The notes beneath the pieces were generated by a model. That model was not told where the DNA came from, searched no databases, and saw nothing but the letters and a program-made list of their open reading frames with translations. From NCBI GenBank assembly GCA_964580455.1, contig CAZOKO010000029.1, forward strand, positions 1 through 27,204: a DNA stretch of 27,204 bases, written 5' to 3'. The translations under genes were made by a program, and so were the position numbers. The stretch's first letter is position 1, and each line of letters begins with the position of its first letter. Origin of the DNA: CAZOKO01 sp964580455 (lineage in GTDB: Bacteria > Desulfobacterota > WTBG01). Shown here piece after piece: positions 7,856 through 16,147 of the stretch.

Positions 7856-8791
7856 ATGGCAAAGATTCACAAGAAAATCCTGGACACGATTAAAGACTGG
7901 TTAGGAGCTACAGCTATCTGGGTATGTTACCTAATCATCCCGCTCCTTCCACTAAAGGTATCATACACGATTGCCGGCACACTATCAAATGCATCACTAA
8001 AATATCTAAAAAAACAGAGGGGTACTATTTTGGGCAATATGGATGTGGCCTTTGGCAATCATTTAAGTAAAGAAGAAAAGGTTGAAATTGCCGGAGAAAT
8101 GGTTGCCAACGTATTTAAAGGTTTCTTTGAGGGTTTTTACATAGCAAGTCGTTTCAGAAAAAAAGTTGATGGTATTTTCAGTATAGAAGGTAGAGAGCAT
8201 CTGAATCAGGCACTCGCCCGCGGCAAGGGTGTTATCGCTTTAAGTGCACATTTTGGAAACTTTACATTGTTAGGAACCGTAATGGCAAGAGAGCAATATT
8301 TCTTCTATATGGTAATCCGAGATCCCAAAAGTAAACTCGTTGCAAAATTGTTTAGAAGGTTTAGAGACTCTGCGGGACAAAAATGGATTGCCACCCAACC
8401 GTCAAGGGCAAGCTTGAAAAAGATACTAAAATGCCTGAGGAATAATCAGATAGTCTGTCTAATTACGGATGAAAACAAGCGCCGTGGTGGAGTTAAAGTT
8501 GATTTCTTTGGTAAGAACAGTTCAACCGCCATGGGGCCGGCTGTATTATCTTTAAGGACGGGAGCAGCTATTGTTCCCATGTTCATCGTCCGGCAGAAAG
8601 ATGACACTCATAAGATTATAATTGAACCTGCACTACATTTTAATCTAACGGGAGACCAGACAGAAGACATTCGTCATATAACCAGCGCTTTTACTGAACG
8701 AATTGAATTCTATATCAAGGCTTATCCTGCCCAATGGTTCTGGCTTAATCGTAGATGGAAGGGAATATCTAAAGGTGATAAACACTATTGA
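7856..8791 (+). CDS. LpxL/HtrB-family lysophospholipid/lipid A acyltransferase-like protein
   Basis: Members of this inner-membrane family transfer an acyl chain from acyl-ACP to lipid A precursors or related lipids. At 311 residues the length is normal. A hydrophobic segment at about 18-34 would anchor it. Family blocks are visible: SAHFGNF around H132, ITDEN (203-207) followed by GGVKVDFFGK (211-220), then TAMGPAVLSLRTGAAIVPMF. The usual catalytic pair is His with an acidic residue five positions on (HX4E/D). Here that position is Thr137, so activity or mechanism may differ. AAGG lies about 7 bases before the ATG. It is the only plus-strand gene between recJ and the M23 gene, and it ends 2 bases from the convergent nusB. 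The neighbouring fab cluster would supply acyl-ACP, but the exact acceptor lipid is unknown. Confidence 0.82.
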   Translation: MAKIHKKILDTIKDWLGATAIWVCYLIIPLLPLKVSYTIAGTLSNASLKYLKKQRGTILGNMDVAFGNHLSKEEKVEIAGEMVANVFKGFFEGFYIASRFRKKVDGIFSIEGREHLNQALARGKGVIALSAHFGNFTLLGTVMAREQYFFYMVIRDPKSKLVAKLFRRFRDSAGQKWIATQPSRASLKKILKCLRNNQIVCLITDENKRRGGVKVDFFGKNSSTAMGPAVLSLRTGAAIVPMFIVRQKDDTHKIIIEPALHFNLTGDQTEDIRHITSAFTERIEFYIKAYPAQWFWLNRRWKGISKGDKHY

Positions 8792-8793
8792 GA

Positions 8794-9216
8794 TTAATCT
8801 GCAGGTTGTGATCTGACAATCTTTTGAGAAACCCTGTCAAGAATCCCATTAATGAAGGATCCAGATTTTTCCGAGCTAAACCTCTTGCCTAATTCAATAG
8901 CCTCATTCAGCACAACCTTAGTAGGAACATCCGGACAGAACATCAATTCGAAAATGGCTGAGCGCAGAATATTCCTGTCCACAAAGGTCATGCGTTTTAA
9001 ACGCCAGTGTTCAGAATGTTTTTCAATGAGTGTGTCAATCTCTTCTTTATTCTGGCAGACTCCATTTACAATTTTCTGGGAAAATTCTTTTAATTCATCA
9101 GATGGTGCAAAGTTCTGCCAGAAGAGATTAAAATTCTCTTCTGCATCACCCTCACTCATCTCTATCTGGTAAAGAACCTGGAGGGCAAGTTCCCTCGATT
9201 TCTTCCTCTTCCCCAA
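8794..9216 (-). CDS. nusB: Transcription antitermination factor NusB
   Basis: NusB binds boxA RNA with NusE (ribosomal protein S10) and supports antitermination on rRNA operons. The 140-residue protein begins GKRKKSRELALQVLYQIEMS and continues with LIEKHSEHWRLKRM, VDRNILRSAIFEL and VVLNEAIELGKRFSS, then FINGILD, all typical of the family. The start is TTG at 9216, supported by AAGGAG 8 bases upstream; no ATG lies close by in frame. It is the last gene of the riboflavin cluster, the usual place for nusB after ribH. A large imperfect palindrome (9277-9346) sits in the 189-base gap to ribH. The 3' end abuts the convergent acyltransferase gene. Confidence 0.95.
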   Translation of the reverse strand: MGKRKKSRELALQVLYQIEMSEGDAEENFNLFWQNFAPSDELKEFSQKIVNGVCQNKEEIDTLIEKHSEHWRLKRMTFVDRNILRSAIFELMFCPDVPTKVVLNEAIELGKRFSSEKSGSFINGILDRVSQKIVRSQPAD

Positions 9217-9276
9217 TACAAAATCTCCTTAACTTCCCATCTTCTCTGTTATTTAAGGGGATGAGTAATAGCAATT

Positions 9277-9346
9277 GTTACGTGTTGCGAGTTACGCGTT
9301 TAATAATTGCCCTTTTTTTCTTAACACGCAACTCGCAACACGTAAC
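9277..9346. repeat. Long inverted repeat between ribH and nusB
   Basis: Two 24-base arms (9277-9300 and 9323-9346) are reverse complements with two mismatches, around a 22-base spacer. Both arms are built from short GTTGCG/GTTACG-like units such as CGTGTTGCGAGTT. A transcript through it would fold into a strong hairpin between ribH and nusB. There is no following U-tract on the minus strand, so it is not a classical terminator. It could be a mobile palindromic repeat or an RNA-processing site. Confidence 0.75.
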
Positions 9347-9405
9347 CCGCAACAACACAGTGCTTCCCTTCCTATCCAAAAAGAAACTCCCAAGCAAGCA
9401 ATCAA

Positions 9406-9870
9406 TCAAACCACCTTTAAAACATTAACCATCTCAATAGCTGACATTGCTGCATCCCACCCTTTATTGCCTGACTTGGTGCCTGCCCTCTCTATAGCCT
9501 GTTCAATGTTATCGGTAGTAAGTATTCCAAAGGAAACAGGGATACCAGAATCAAGAGTCACTTTAGCAATGCCTTTGGTAACCTCAGCACTGATATATTC
9601 GAAGTGGGGAGTAGCACCTCTAATCACCGCTCCTAAACAAATGATGGCATCATAGTTGCCCGAGTCAGCCAATTTTTTTGCCATCAGCGGTATCTCAAAG
9701 GATCCGGGGACTTTCACAACAGAAATATTCTTATCTTCTGCCCCATGCCGAGAAAGTGCATCCAAAGCCCCATCTAAAAGTCTCTTATTAATAAAATCAT
9801 TAAAACGAGAGACCACAATTCCAAACTTCACCCCTTTTGCAGCCAATATGCCTTCTATTACCTTAGTCAT
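9406..9870 (-). CDS. ribH: 6,7-dimethyl-8-ribityllumazine synthase
   Basis: RibH condenses 5-amino-6-ribitylaminouracil with 3,4-dihydroxy-2-butanone 4-phosphate to give lumazine, the penultimate riboflavin step. The ATG at 9870 is chosen because AAGGAGG lies just before it and it gives 154 residues, the usual size. The longer frame reaching 9918 would overlap ribBA and add 16 non-conserved residues. Motifs: FGIVVSRFND (16-25), VPGSFEIPL (54-62), GAVIRGATPHFEYI (80-93) with catalytic H89, GILTTDNIEQA, and AGTKSGNKGWDAA. It lies between ribBA and nusB in one minus-strand operon. The enzyme forms cytosolic icosahedral or pentameric shells in relatives. Confidence 0.97.
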   Translation of the reverse strand: MTKVIEGILAAKGVKFGIVVSRFNDFINKRLLDGALDALSRHGAEDKNISVVKVPGSFEIPLMAKKLADSGNYDAIICLGAVIRGATPHFEYISAEVTKGIAKVTLDSGIPVSFGILTTDNIEQAIERAGTKSGNKGWDAAMSAIEMVNVLKVV

Positions 9871-9910
9871 ATTCTCCTCCTTCTTAAAACCGGCGTTTTC
9901 AAACCACAAC

Positions 9911-11116
9911 TTAATCAAAATTCAATATATGTCCCAGTTTTTTTTGTTTCGTTCTTAAATATCTTACATTCCTCCTGTTTGGCTCAATCTCAATGGAGAC
10001 CCTATCACTGACGATGAGTCCATATCCTTCAAGACCAACAATCTTTTTAGGATTATTCGTCATCAAACGCATCTTTCGTATACCCAAATCACGAATGATT
10101 TGAGCCCCAACTCCATAGTCTCTGAGATCCGGCTCAAACCCCAGTGCCTCGTTGGCTTCAACTGTATCTTTTCCTTCATCCTGTAAAGCATATGCCTTCA
10201 TCTTATTTAAAAAACCGATTCCTCGTCCTTCCTGGCGCATGTAAACAACTACCCCTCTCCCCTCTTCTTCTATCTTTGCCATGGCAGCATGCAATTGATC
10301 ACCACAATCGCAACGCTCGGATCCTAAGGCATCTCCTGTAAGGCATTCTGAATGAACTCTTACCAATACCTCATCTTCCTCATTCCATTCCCCTTTGACC
10401 AAAGCAATGTGCTGATTATTATCGATTAGATTTTCATATATAATCGATTTAAATTCTCCACCATACATGGTGGGAATAACGGTGGTAACCACCCTGTTTA
10501 CCAGGGATTCAAACTGAAGTCGATAAGTAATAAGATCCGCAACGGTTATAATTTTTAAGTCATGTTCTTTGGCAAACACTTTAAGATCCGGCATCCGTGC
10601 CATGGTTCCATCGTCGTTCATGATTTCACAAATGACACCTGCTGGTTTCAGTCCCGCCAAACGTGCCAGGTCCACCGATCCCTCTGTCTGTCCTGTTCTG
10701 CACAATACCCCTCCCTCTTTGGATCTTAATGGGAAGATATGGCCAGGGCGTGCTAAATCTTCAGGTTTAACATCATCGGCAATAGCGGTTAGAATAGTAA
10801 TAGATCTGTCTTCTGCAGAAATGCCCGTGGTAGTCCCTTCTTTGGCATCTATTGAAATAGTAAAGGCTGTCTGAAAGGCAGAGGTATTATCTTCAACCAT
10901 CAAAGGAATCTTAAGCTTTTCTACATGCTCCTCAGTTAAAGAAAGACAGATAAGACCTCTTCCATATTTTGCCATGAAATTGACTGCCTCTGGGGTAATC
11001 TTCTCTGCAGCCATAGTTAAATCACCTTCGTTTTCGCGGTCTTCATTATCGCAGAGAATAACCATTTTCCCATTTTTGATATCTTCAATAGCTTCCTTTA
11101 TAGTACTTACTGGCAT
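9911..11116 (-). CDS. ribBA: Bifunctional DHBP synthase / GTP cyclohydrolase II
   Basis: A 401-residue fusion that starts both branches of riboflavin synthesis. The N-terminal half makes 3,4-dihydroxy-2-butanone 4-phosphate from ribulose 5-phosphate, with DNEDRENEGD (23-32) and RPGHIFPLR around H126. The C-terminal half opens GTP to the pyrimidine intermediate, with zinc ligands C258, C269 and C271 in SECLTGDALGSERCDCG and RQEGRGIG near 294-301. Both active-site sets look intact. AAAGGAGG precedes the ATG by about 8 bases. The gene follows ribE and ends 40 bases before the ribH start. No FMN riboswitch signature is visible upstream, so control is probably at the operon level. Confidence 0.97.
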   Translation of the reverse strand: MPVSTIKEAIEDIKNGKMVILCDNEDRENEGDLTMAAEKITPEAVNFMAKYGRGLICLSLTEEHVEKLKIPLMVEDNTSAFQTAFTISIDAKEGTTTGISAEDRSITILTAIADDVKPEDLARPGHIFPLRSKEGGVLCRTGQTEGSVDLARLAGLKPAGVICEIMNDDGTMARMPDLKVFAKEHDLKIITVADLITYRLQFESLVNRVVTTVIPTMYGGEFKSIIYENLIDNNQHIALVKGEWNEEDEVLVRVHSECLTGDALGSERCDCGDQLHAAMAKIEEEGRGVVVYMRQEGRGIGFLNKMKAYALQDEGKDTVEANEALGFEPDLRDYGVGAQIIRDLGIRKMRLMTNNPKKIVGLEGYGLIVSDRVSIEIEPNRRNVRYLRTKQKKLGHILNFD

Positions 11117-11179
11117 TTAATAACCTCCTTTGATTCAAAAGTAATGGTTTCTCGTCTACAGGTTGCGCTGTACATATTT

Positions 11180-11818
11180 TCAGAAAAAACCATGTTCAGA
11201 TAAAAATTGAGCATCTACCTTTTTGGCTGGCTCTCTGGCCGCAAGTTTCTCAACATATTTCCCAATAATATCTGTTTCTACGTTTACCTCATCTCCTACC
11301 CTCCTGGATGCCAGGGTAGTATGAAAAACCGTATAGGGAATAACATTAACACTAAAGTGTTCACCATTTACCTCATTAACAGTAAGGCTAATGCCATCAA
11401 CGGACACAGAACCTTTTTCAACCAGGTATTGAGTAATCCTTCGGCTGATCTGGAATGTCATCTTCTGGGAACTCCCCTCTGGTATTATGGCACTGATCTT
11501 TGCTACACCATCAATATGTCCTGTTACCAGATGACCCCCCAGACGTTCGTTTAATCTGAGTGCCCTTTCCAGATTAACTTTCTGGTTTGGCTTTTTACTG
11601 CTAAGAGTGGTTCTTCTGAAAGTTTCAGCCGATGCTTCAACACTAAAGTTTGGAGCCTGCATGTGAGTAATTGTAAGACAAACACCATCAACTGAAATAC
11701 TGTCTCCCAGCTTAAGATCATCCAAAACAGAGGAATGGCTGATAGTGATGATGGCATCATCTCCCTTTCTTTCCACTTTCATAATAATACCAACTTCTTC
11801 TATCAATCCGGTAAACAT
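11180..11818 (-). CDS. ribE: Riboflavin synthase, alpha chain
   Basis: Dismutates two lumazine molecules into riboflavin and the ribitylaminouracil precursor; cytosolic trimer in relatives. The ATG at 11818 gives MFTGLIEEVG, the family's conserved start. A GTG one codon upstream is also possible. The 212 residues contain the two tandem lumazine-binding barrels: DSISVDGVCLTI and NLERALRL with LGGHLVTGHIDG in the first, and GSVSVDGISLTVNEV with NVIPYTVFHTTL in the second. The C-terminal tail after KYVEK is longer than needed for the fold and ends in FLSEHGFF, which is common in bacterial homologues. It lies 29 bases downstream of ribD. Confidence 0.96.
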   Translation of the reverse strand: MFTGLIEEVGIIMKVERKGDDAIITISHSSVLDDLKLGDSISVDGVCLTITHMQAPNFSVEASAETFRRTTLSSKKPNQKVNLERALRLNERLGGHLVTGHIDGVAKISAIIPEGSSQKMTFQISRRITQYLVEKGSVSVDGISLTVNEVNGEHFSVNVIPYTVFHTTLASRRVGDEVNVETDIIGKYVEKLAAREPAKKVDAQFLSEHGFF

Positions 11819-11847
11819 CACTATCCCAAAATGTCTCGAAAAGCTTA

Positions 11848-12948
11848 TTAAAGTTTATCCTTAAGATATCCCTCTACAAGAATATCCTCCCCAAATCTTC
11901 TCACCTCCACGTCTTGAACTCTAAGTGCCTGATCAATATATTCAACCCCTTCTCCTGCCGTTATCCCGTATGCAGAATGGCCACCCAAGATCTTGGGAGC
12001 ATAGAAGAAAAGGATTTTATCCACAATGCCAGCCATTAAAGCCGAGGAGATGATCCCTGTTCCCCCCTCAATTAAGAGGCTGGTAACTCCCATTTCCCCC
12101 AGGGCTACCATCAACTTTCTAAGGTCAACCTTCCCACCCATGGAATCTAGATCAATTACCTCAGCCCCTGTTTTTTTTAGCTTGTCCTTTTTCCTTGCAG
12201 ATGCCCCTTTTACAGTTGCAATGATAACTTGAGCTTTAGAACGGGGGTTAAATATCCTTGCCTTTGGCGAAATCCTCAAACTGCTGTCAGCAACTACTCT
12301 AATGGGGTCTTTCCCAATCTTTCCTTTCAATCTGGTTGTGAGCAGGGGATCGTCGGCTTGAATGGTTCCAATACCGACCATTATGGCATCAAGTTGATCT
12401 CTCAGTGTGTGCACCAGTCGGATAGATTTTTGACTAGTAATGCCTCGAGAATCTCCGCTCCTGGTCGCTATCTTACCATCAAGACTGGAAGCTACTTTAA
12501 TAATAACAAAGGGAACCTTTTGTGTAATATACTTTATATAAATCTCATTTAACTTCCCGCACTCTTCTTCCAAAATCCCTATTTGGGTGATGATTCCTGC
12601 CGCTTTGAGTTTATCCACTCCTTTCCCTGAAACGAGTGGGTTAGGATCTTCAATCCCGATAATTACCTTTTTAATTCCACTCTCAATAATAGCATCAACA
12701 CAGGGGGGGGTTCTTCCATAATGGCAACAGGGCTCTAAATTGACATATAATTCAGCATTCTTAGCCTTCTTTCCGGCTTTTTTTAGGGCATTGATTTCAG
12801 CATGGGGACTGCCAGCCTGTCGATGATAACCCAGTCCTACAATTTCTCCCCTTTTAACAACAACTGCACCCACCATGGGATTGGGACTTACTCTGCCTAC
12901 TGCTTTTTTAGCCTGAGCAATAGCCAGCTTCATATATTTTTCAAACAT
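11848..12948 (-). CDS. ribD: Bifunctional riboflavin deaminase/reductase RibD
   Basis: RibD deaminates the pyrimidine intermediate and then reduces its ribosyl side chain with NADPH. The N-terminal cytidine-deaminase-like domain carries the zinc set H49, C74 and C83 with E51 (SPHAEINAL and LEPCCHYGRTPPC). The C-terminal reductase domain has KVASSLDGKIATRSGDSRGI, then DAIMVGIGTIQADDPLLT and LLIEGGTGIISS. The length of 366 residues is normal. Its ATG lies inside the end of nrdR with an 8-base overlap (ATGTTTGA), a sign of translational coupling. It is the first riboflavin gene of the operon. Confidence 0.97.
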   Translation of the reverse strand: MFEKYMKLAIAQAKKAVGRVSPNPMVGAVVVKRGEIVGLGYHRQAGSPHAEINALKKAGKKAKNAELYVNLEPCCHYGRTPPCVDAIIESGIKKVIIGIEDPNPLVSGKGVDKLKAAGIITQIGILEEECGKLNEIYIKYITQKVPFVIIKVASSLDGKIATRSGDSRGITSQKSIRLVHTLRDQLDAIMVGIGTIQADDPLLTTRLKGKIGKDPIRVVADSSLRISPKARIFNPRSKAQVIIATVKGASARKKDKLKKTGAEVIDLDSMGGKVDLRKLMVALGEMGVTSLLIEGGTGIISSALMAGIVDKILFFYAPKILGGHSAYGITAGEGVEYIDQALRVQDVEVRRFGEDILVEGYLKDKL

Positions 12949-13447
12949 CCATAGTCCCTTTACCTTTCTGTCCTTTTCTCCTAACCCTTTGCTCTCTTGT
13001 GCCCAACAACTCCTTAACTTCAGTCATAAACTCAGTTATATCCTTAAACTGACGATAAACCGAGGCAAATCTCACATAAGCAACCTCATCAAGCTGATGG
13101 AGTTCACGCATTACAATCTCTCCAATTTCAGTACAATTAATCTCTTTATCCCCTTTGTCCTGGAAGTACTGCTCAACCCGATCTACAAGATTGTCAATGG
13201 TATCCATACTTATGGGACGATTAGAACATGATTTCTGAACACCTGAAAGGATTTTACCTTTGTCAAAAATTTCTCTTCTGCTATCTTTTTTGATTACAAC
13301 AGGTAGTATCTCTTCTACCTTTTCATGGGTGGTAAAACGCCTGTGGCATGCAATGCACTCTCTGCGTCGCCTCACTACAGTTCCATCTTTGCTCAATCGG
13401 GAATCGATAACTTTATTGTCCAAACCGGTGCAAAAGGGGCATTTCAT
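12941..13447 (-). CDS. nrdR: Transcriptional repressor NrdR
   Basis: NrdR is a nucleotide-sensing repressor of ribonucleotide reductase genes. At 168 residues it has the N-terminal zinc ribbon (C3, C6, C31, C34 in CPFC and CIAC), the basic RRRREC segment and an ATP-cone domain beginning LPVVIKKDSRREIFDKGKI and ending with AYVRFASVYRQFKDITEF. The last 25 or so residues are basic and probably disordered. GAGGAG lies upstream of the ATG. It overlaps ribD by 8 bases. The nrdR-ribD pairing is common in bacteria. No NrdR-box target is seen in this window. Confidence 0.96.
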   Translation of the reverse strand: MKCPFCTGLDNKVIDSRLSKDGTVVRRRRECIACHRRFTTHEKVEEILPVVIKKDSRREIFDKGKILSGVQKSCSNRPISMDTIDNLVDRVEQYFQDKGDKEINCTEIGEIVMRELHQLDEVAYVRFASVYRQFKDITEFMTEVKELLGTREQRVRRKGQKGKGTMDV

Positions 13448-13502
13448 CCTTTTTCTCCTCTTTAATTAACAGGTTAGCACACATCTTGAGGGGCATCCGT
13501 TA

Positions 13503-13511
13503 GTTATATCA
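13503..13511 (-). promoter_or_regulatory. Weak extended -10 promoter candidate upstream of nrdR
   Basis: On the minus strand, TG-A-TATAAC (13503-13511) lies in the 110-base gap between the deaminase gene and nrdR. No good -35 is present at the right distance. It could be an internal promoter for nrdR and the rib genes; evidence is thin. Confidence 0.22.
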
Positions 13512-13557
13512 ACTGGAAAGTATTTATCAGTTATAAGCAAGGTGGGAAAACATCCTA

Positions 13558-14019
13558 CTATTTTACATCTTTTTCAATTTTTGTCAACGTTATACCTGCT
13601 TCCCTGATCAGTTCCTCCGATAAATTATCAGGATACCCTTCCTCATAGAAAATCGTTTTTATTCCCGCATTTATAATCATCTTAATGCAAATACTACAGG
13701 GGAGATTTGTACAGAAAAGAATGGCATCTTTGATGGGAATACCATGAGTTGCTGCCTGCACAATGGCATTCTGCTCAGCATGCGAACCTCTACAAAGCTC
13801 ATGTCTTTCACCAGAAGGAACTTTATTATTCTCCCTGAAGCAGCCGATATCGATGCAATGAGCAATACCAGATGGGGCACCATTATACCCCGTAGCTAAA
13901 ACCCTCTTGTCTTTAACAAGAATGGCCCCCACCTGCCGTCTAATACAGGTAGAACGTTTAGCTACCAAATGGGTTATGTCCATAAAATATCTTTCCCAGC
14001 TTGGCCTTGACATGATCAT
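13558..14019 (-). CDS. dCMP deaminase family protein
   Basis: Converts dCMP to dUMP, the precursor of dTMP; cytosolic zinc enzyme. The 153-residue protein has the zinc site H80 with E82 (GSHAEQNAI) and C108/C111 (NLPCSICIKMI). The stretch RRQVGAILVKDKRVLATGYN and the inserted segment with GIAHCIDIGC and ERHELC are typical of the ComEB/dCMP deaminase subgroup rather than cytidine or tRNA deaminases. No clear ribosome binding site is seen; Met1 or Met3 (14013) could be the start. It lies between rpiB and nrdR, a frequent order in which glyA often stands between rpiB and this gene; glyA is absent here. It is functionally next to NrdR in deoxynucleotide supply. Confidence 0.93.
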   Translation of the reverse strand: MIMSRPSWERYFMDITHLVAKRSTCIRRQVGAILVKDKRVLATGYNGAPSGIAHCIDIGCFRENNKVPSGERHELCRGSHAEQNAIVQAATHGIPIKDAILFCTNLPCSICIKMIINAGIKTIFYEEGYPDNLSEELIREAGITLTKIEKDVK

Positions 14020-14099
14020 ATGCTACTGTTAAATAAGTATTGATAGAGCTTATGTGGCAGGAAATCTGGAATGAAGGGGATCTTTATATCAATATGGCT

Positions 14100-14552
14100 T
14101 TATAATTTAAAGAGTTGTTTTTCAAACACTGTGATCTTATCTAATCTTCTTTGATGCCTTCCCCCCTGAAACGGAGTTCCCAACCAGGTCTTTATAATCA
14201 ATCTGGCTAATTTACTATTGATTCGACTTCCCGCTAAAACTAAAACATTGGCATCAATATGTTCGCGGCACTGCCTCGCTGTTTCAACATCGGCACAGAG
14301 AGCCGCTCTTACATGGGGAAACTTATTGGCTACAATTGACATCCCAATACCGGTACTGCAAATGAGAATACCGCGATCACATGAACCTTTTGATACTTTT
14401 TGAGCAACCAGAGAACCAAAATCGGGATAATCAACCGATTCTTCATTTGAGGGGCCTTTATCCTCAACAGTAAATCCCTCTTTACTCAAAAACTCCTTTA
14501 ACTCTTCTTTTAAGCTAAAACCCCTGTGGTCACAGGCAATAGATATCTTCAT
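14100..14552 (-). CDS. rpiB: Ribose 5-phosphate isomerase B
   Basis: Interconverts ribose 5-phosphate and ribulose 5-phosphate in the non-oxidative pentose phosphate pathway. Ribulose 5-phosphate is also a RibBA substrate, a plausible reason for co-location with the rib genes. The chosen ATG at 14552 gives 150 residues and MKISIACDHRGF, the usual N-terminus. The longer frame to 14615 would overlap fabF. Catalytic residues are visible: C65 in LICSTGIGMSI, D8/H9 in the N-terminal loop and H98 in CREHIDANV. SNEESVDYPDFG matches the family's DYPD region. It starts 10 bases after the fabF stop, so it belongs to the same transcript. Confidence 0.96.
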   Translation of the reverse strand: MKISIACDHRGFSLKEELKEFLSKEGFTVEDKGPSNEESVDYPDFGSLVAQKVSKGSCDRGILICSTGIGMSIVANKFPHVRAALCADVETARQCREHIDANVLVLAGSRINSKLARLIIKTWLGTPFQGGRHQRRLDKITVFEKQLFKL

Positions 14553-14562
14553 TTGATTCGCA

Positions 14563-15804
14563 TCACCCTGTAAATTCCTTGAAAATGAGGGTGGCATTAG
14601 TCCCCCCGAAACCAAAAGAATTAGACATGACAGTTCCTACCTTTGCTTCTCTGGCAGTATTGGGAACATAATCGAGGTCACACTCTGGATCAGGAGTATC
14701 ATAATTGACGGTGGGTGGAATAACACCATGCTTTATGGCCAATGTGCTGTAAACCGCCTCTACCCCACCTGCCGCACCCAACAGGTGCCCTGTCATAGAT
14801 TTAGTAGAACTGATGGCTAACTTTTTTGCATGGTCTTTAAAGACCTTCTTCATAGCCATCGTTTCAGACATATCATTAAGCGGAGTTGATGTACCGTGGG
14901 CATTGATATAATCGATTTCATCATAACTGATTCCAGCATCCTTTATGGCTATTTCCATACATTTGGATGCACCAATTCCATTGGGGGAAGGAGCTGAAAT
15001 ATGATAGGCATCTGCATTACATCCAAAACCAATAATCTCAGCATAAATCTCTGCCCTTCTCTTAAGTGCACATTCAAGCTCTTCCAGGATAAGAACACCA
15101 GCTCCCTCGGCAATGACAAATCCATCACGGTCTTTCTCAAAGGGACGGCTGGCTTTCTCCGGTGCATCATTTCGGGTAGAAAGCGCTCTCATTGAACAAA
15201 ATCCACCAACGGCCAGCGGGGTAATAGTAGACTCCGCACCTCCGGCAATCATTGCATCTGCATCTCCACGCTGGATAATCCTGAATGCCTCACCTATAGA
15301 ATGATTGCCAGTAGCACAGGCTGTCACTACACTACTATTGGGCCCTCTTGCTCCGAAATAGATGGAAATCTGACCGGGTGCAAGGTTGACAATAAGCATC
15401 GGGATAAAAAAAGGAGATATTCTCTTGGGACCATGTTTTTGTAAAATATCATAGTACTTTTCTATAGTGGATATTCCACCCAGCCCGGATCCTACCAGCA
15501 CGCCAACCCGATCCGCATTACTTTCATCAATCTTCAACTGGGAATTCTTAATGGCCATCATCCCGGCGGCAAGGGCATAATGGATAAAAATATCCATCTT
15601 CTTAATCTCTTTTTTATCCAAAAAGTCTTCAGGATTAAATCCCTTCACCTCTCCAGAGATCTTACTCGTAAAATCACTGGCATCAAATCTGGTGATGGGC
15701 CCAATACCTGACTTGCCCTGGCAGACAGCTTCCCAGTTTTCCTCAACCCCAATACCTAAAGGGCTGACTATACCCACTCCTGTTATTACAACTCTTTTTT
15801 CCAC
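14563..15804 (-). CDS. fabF: 3-oxoacyl-ACP synthase II (KAS II)
   Basis: Condenses malonyl-ACP with growing acyl-ACP in fatty-acid elongation. I chose the GTG at 15804 (product starting MEKRVVITGVG) because GAGGGG lies 7-8 bases before it and the resulting 413 residues match the family. An ATG five codons upstream (15819) is the alternative, with no ribosome binding site seen. With this start the catalytic Cys is residue 163 (TACATGNH), the same number as in E. coli. The two His are in NAHGTSTPLND and TKSMTGHLLGAAG, and the FGFGGTN glycine-rich block is near the end. All catalytic residues are present. It follows acpP and precedes rpiB. Confidence 0.96.
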   Translation of the reverse strand: MEKRVVITGVGIVSPLGIGVEENWEAVCQGKSGIGPITRFDASDFTSKISGEVKGFNPEDFLDKKEIKKMDIFIHYALAAGMMAIKNSQLKIDESNADRVGVLVGSGLGGISTIEKYYDILQKHGPKRISPFFIPMLIVNLAPGQISIYFGARGPNSSVVTACATGNHSIGEAFRIIQRGDADAMIAGGAESTITPLAVGGFCSMRALSTRNDAPEKASRPFEKDRDGFVIAEGAGVLILEELECALKRRAEIYAEIIGFGCNADAYHISAPSPNGIGASKCMEIAIKDAGISYDEIDYINAHGTSTPLNDMSETMAMKKVFKDHAKKLAISSTKSMTGHLLGAAGGVEAVYSTLAIKHGVIPPTVNYDTPDPECDLDYVPNTAREAKVGTVMSNSFGFGGTNATLIFKEFTG

Positions 15805-15878
15805 AATTTCGCCCCTCATCTTATTTATAAAGAAGAGCTGATTAGCTTTCTAAAAGAAAAGTTTTTCAGCAGCAAAAG

Positions 15879-16121
15879 TTATTCTGCCTGGTGGTCTTTA
15901 ATATAACTTATGGCATCTTGAACCGTTTGTATCTTCTCTGCATCTTCATCCGGAATCTCTCTTCCAAATTCCTCTTCCAAAACCATCACCAGTTCGACCA
16001 GATCGAGAGAATCAGCACCCAAATCATCCACGAAGGAGGCTGCAGGCACCACTTCATCTGCACTTACTCCCAATTGCTCTATTATAATATTTTTTACCTT
16101 CTCTTCAGCATTCATTTCCAT
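15879..16121 (-). CDS. acpP: Acyl carrier protein
   Basis: An 80-residue acidic carrier that holds the growing acyl chain on 4'-phosphopantetheine. The attachment serine is S38 in the canonical LGADSLDLVELVM motif. Other family features are FVDDLG before it and EEFGREIPDEDAEKI after it. GGGAGGTGAG immediately before the ATG is one of the strongest ribosome binding sites in the window, in keeping with high expression. It lies between fabG and fabF, the usual position. Confidence 0.98.
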   Translation of the reverse strand: MEMNAEEKVKNIIIEQLGVSADEVVPAASFVDDLGADSLDLVELVMVLEEEFGREIPDEDAEKIQTVQDAISYIKDHQAE

Positions 16122-16147
16122 CTCACCTCCCTTTTTAAACTGCTTAT

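Noticed and set aside
9871..9918. Longer ribH reading frame
   Set aside because: It would overlap ribBA and ignore the strong AAGGAGG placed just before the ATG at 9870, which gives the normal length.
10569..10874. Plus-strand open frames inside ribBA and other minus-strand genes
   Set aside because: They are antisense to intact, motif-bearing enzymes and show no ribosome binding site or recognisable domain.
14553..14615. Longer rpiB reading frame overlapping fabF
   Set aside because: Conserved RpiB sequence and catalytic numbering begin at the ATG at 14552; the extension is antisense-free but lies in fabF coding sequence.
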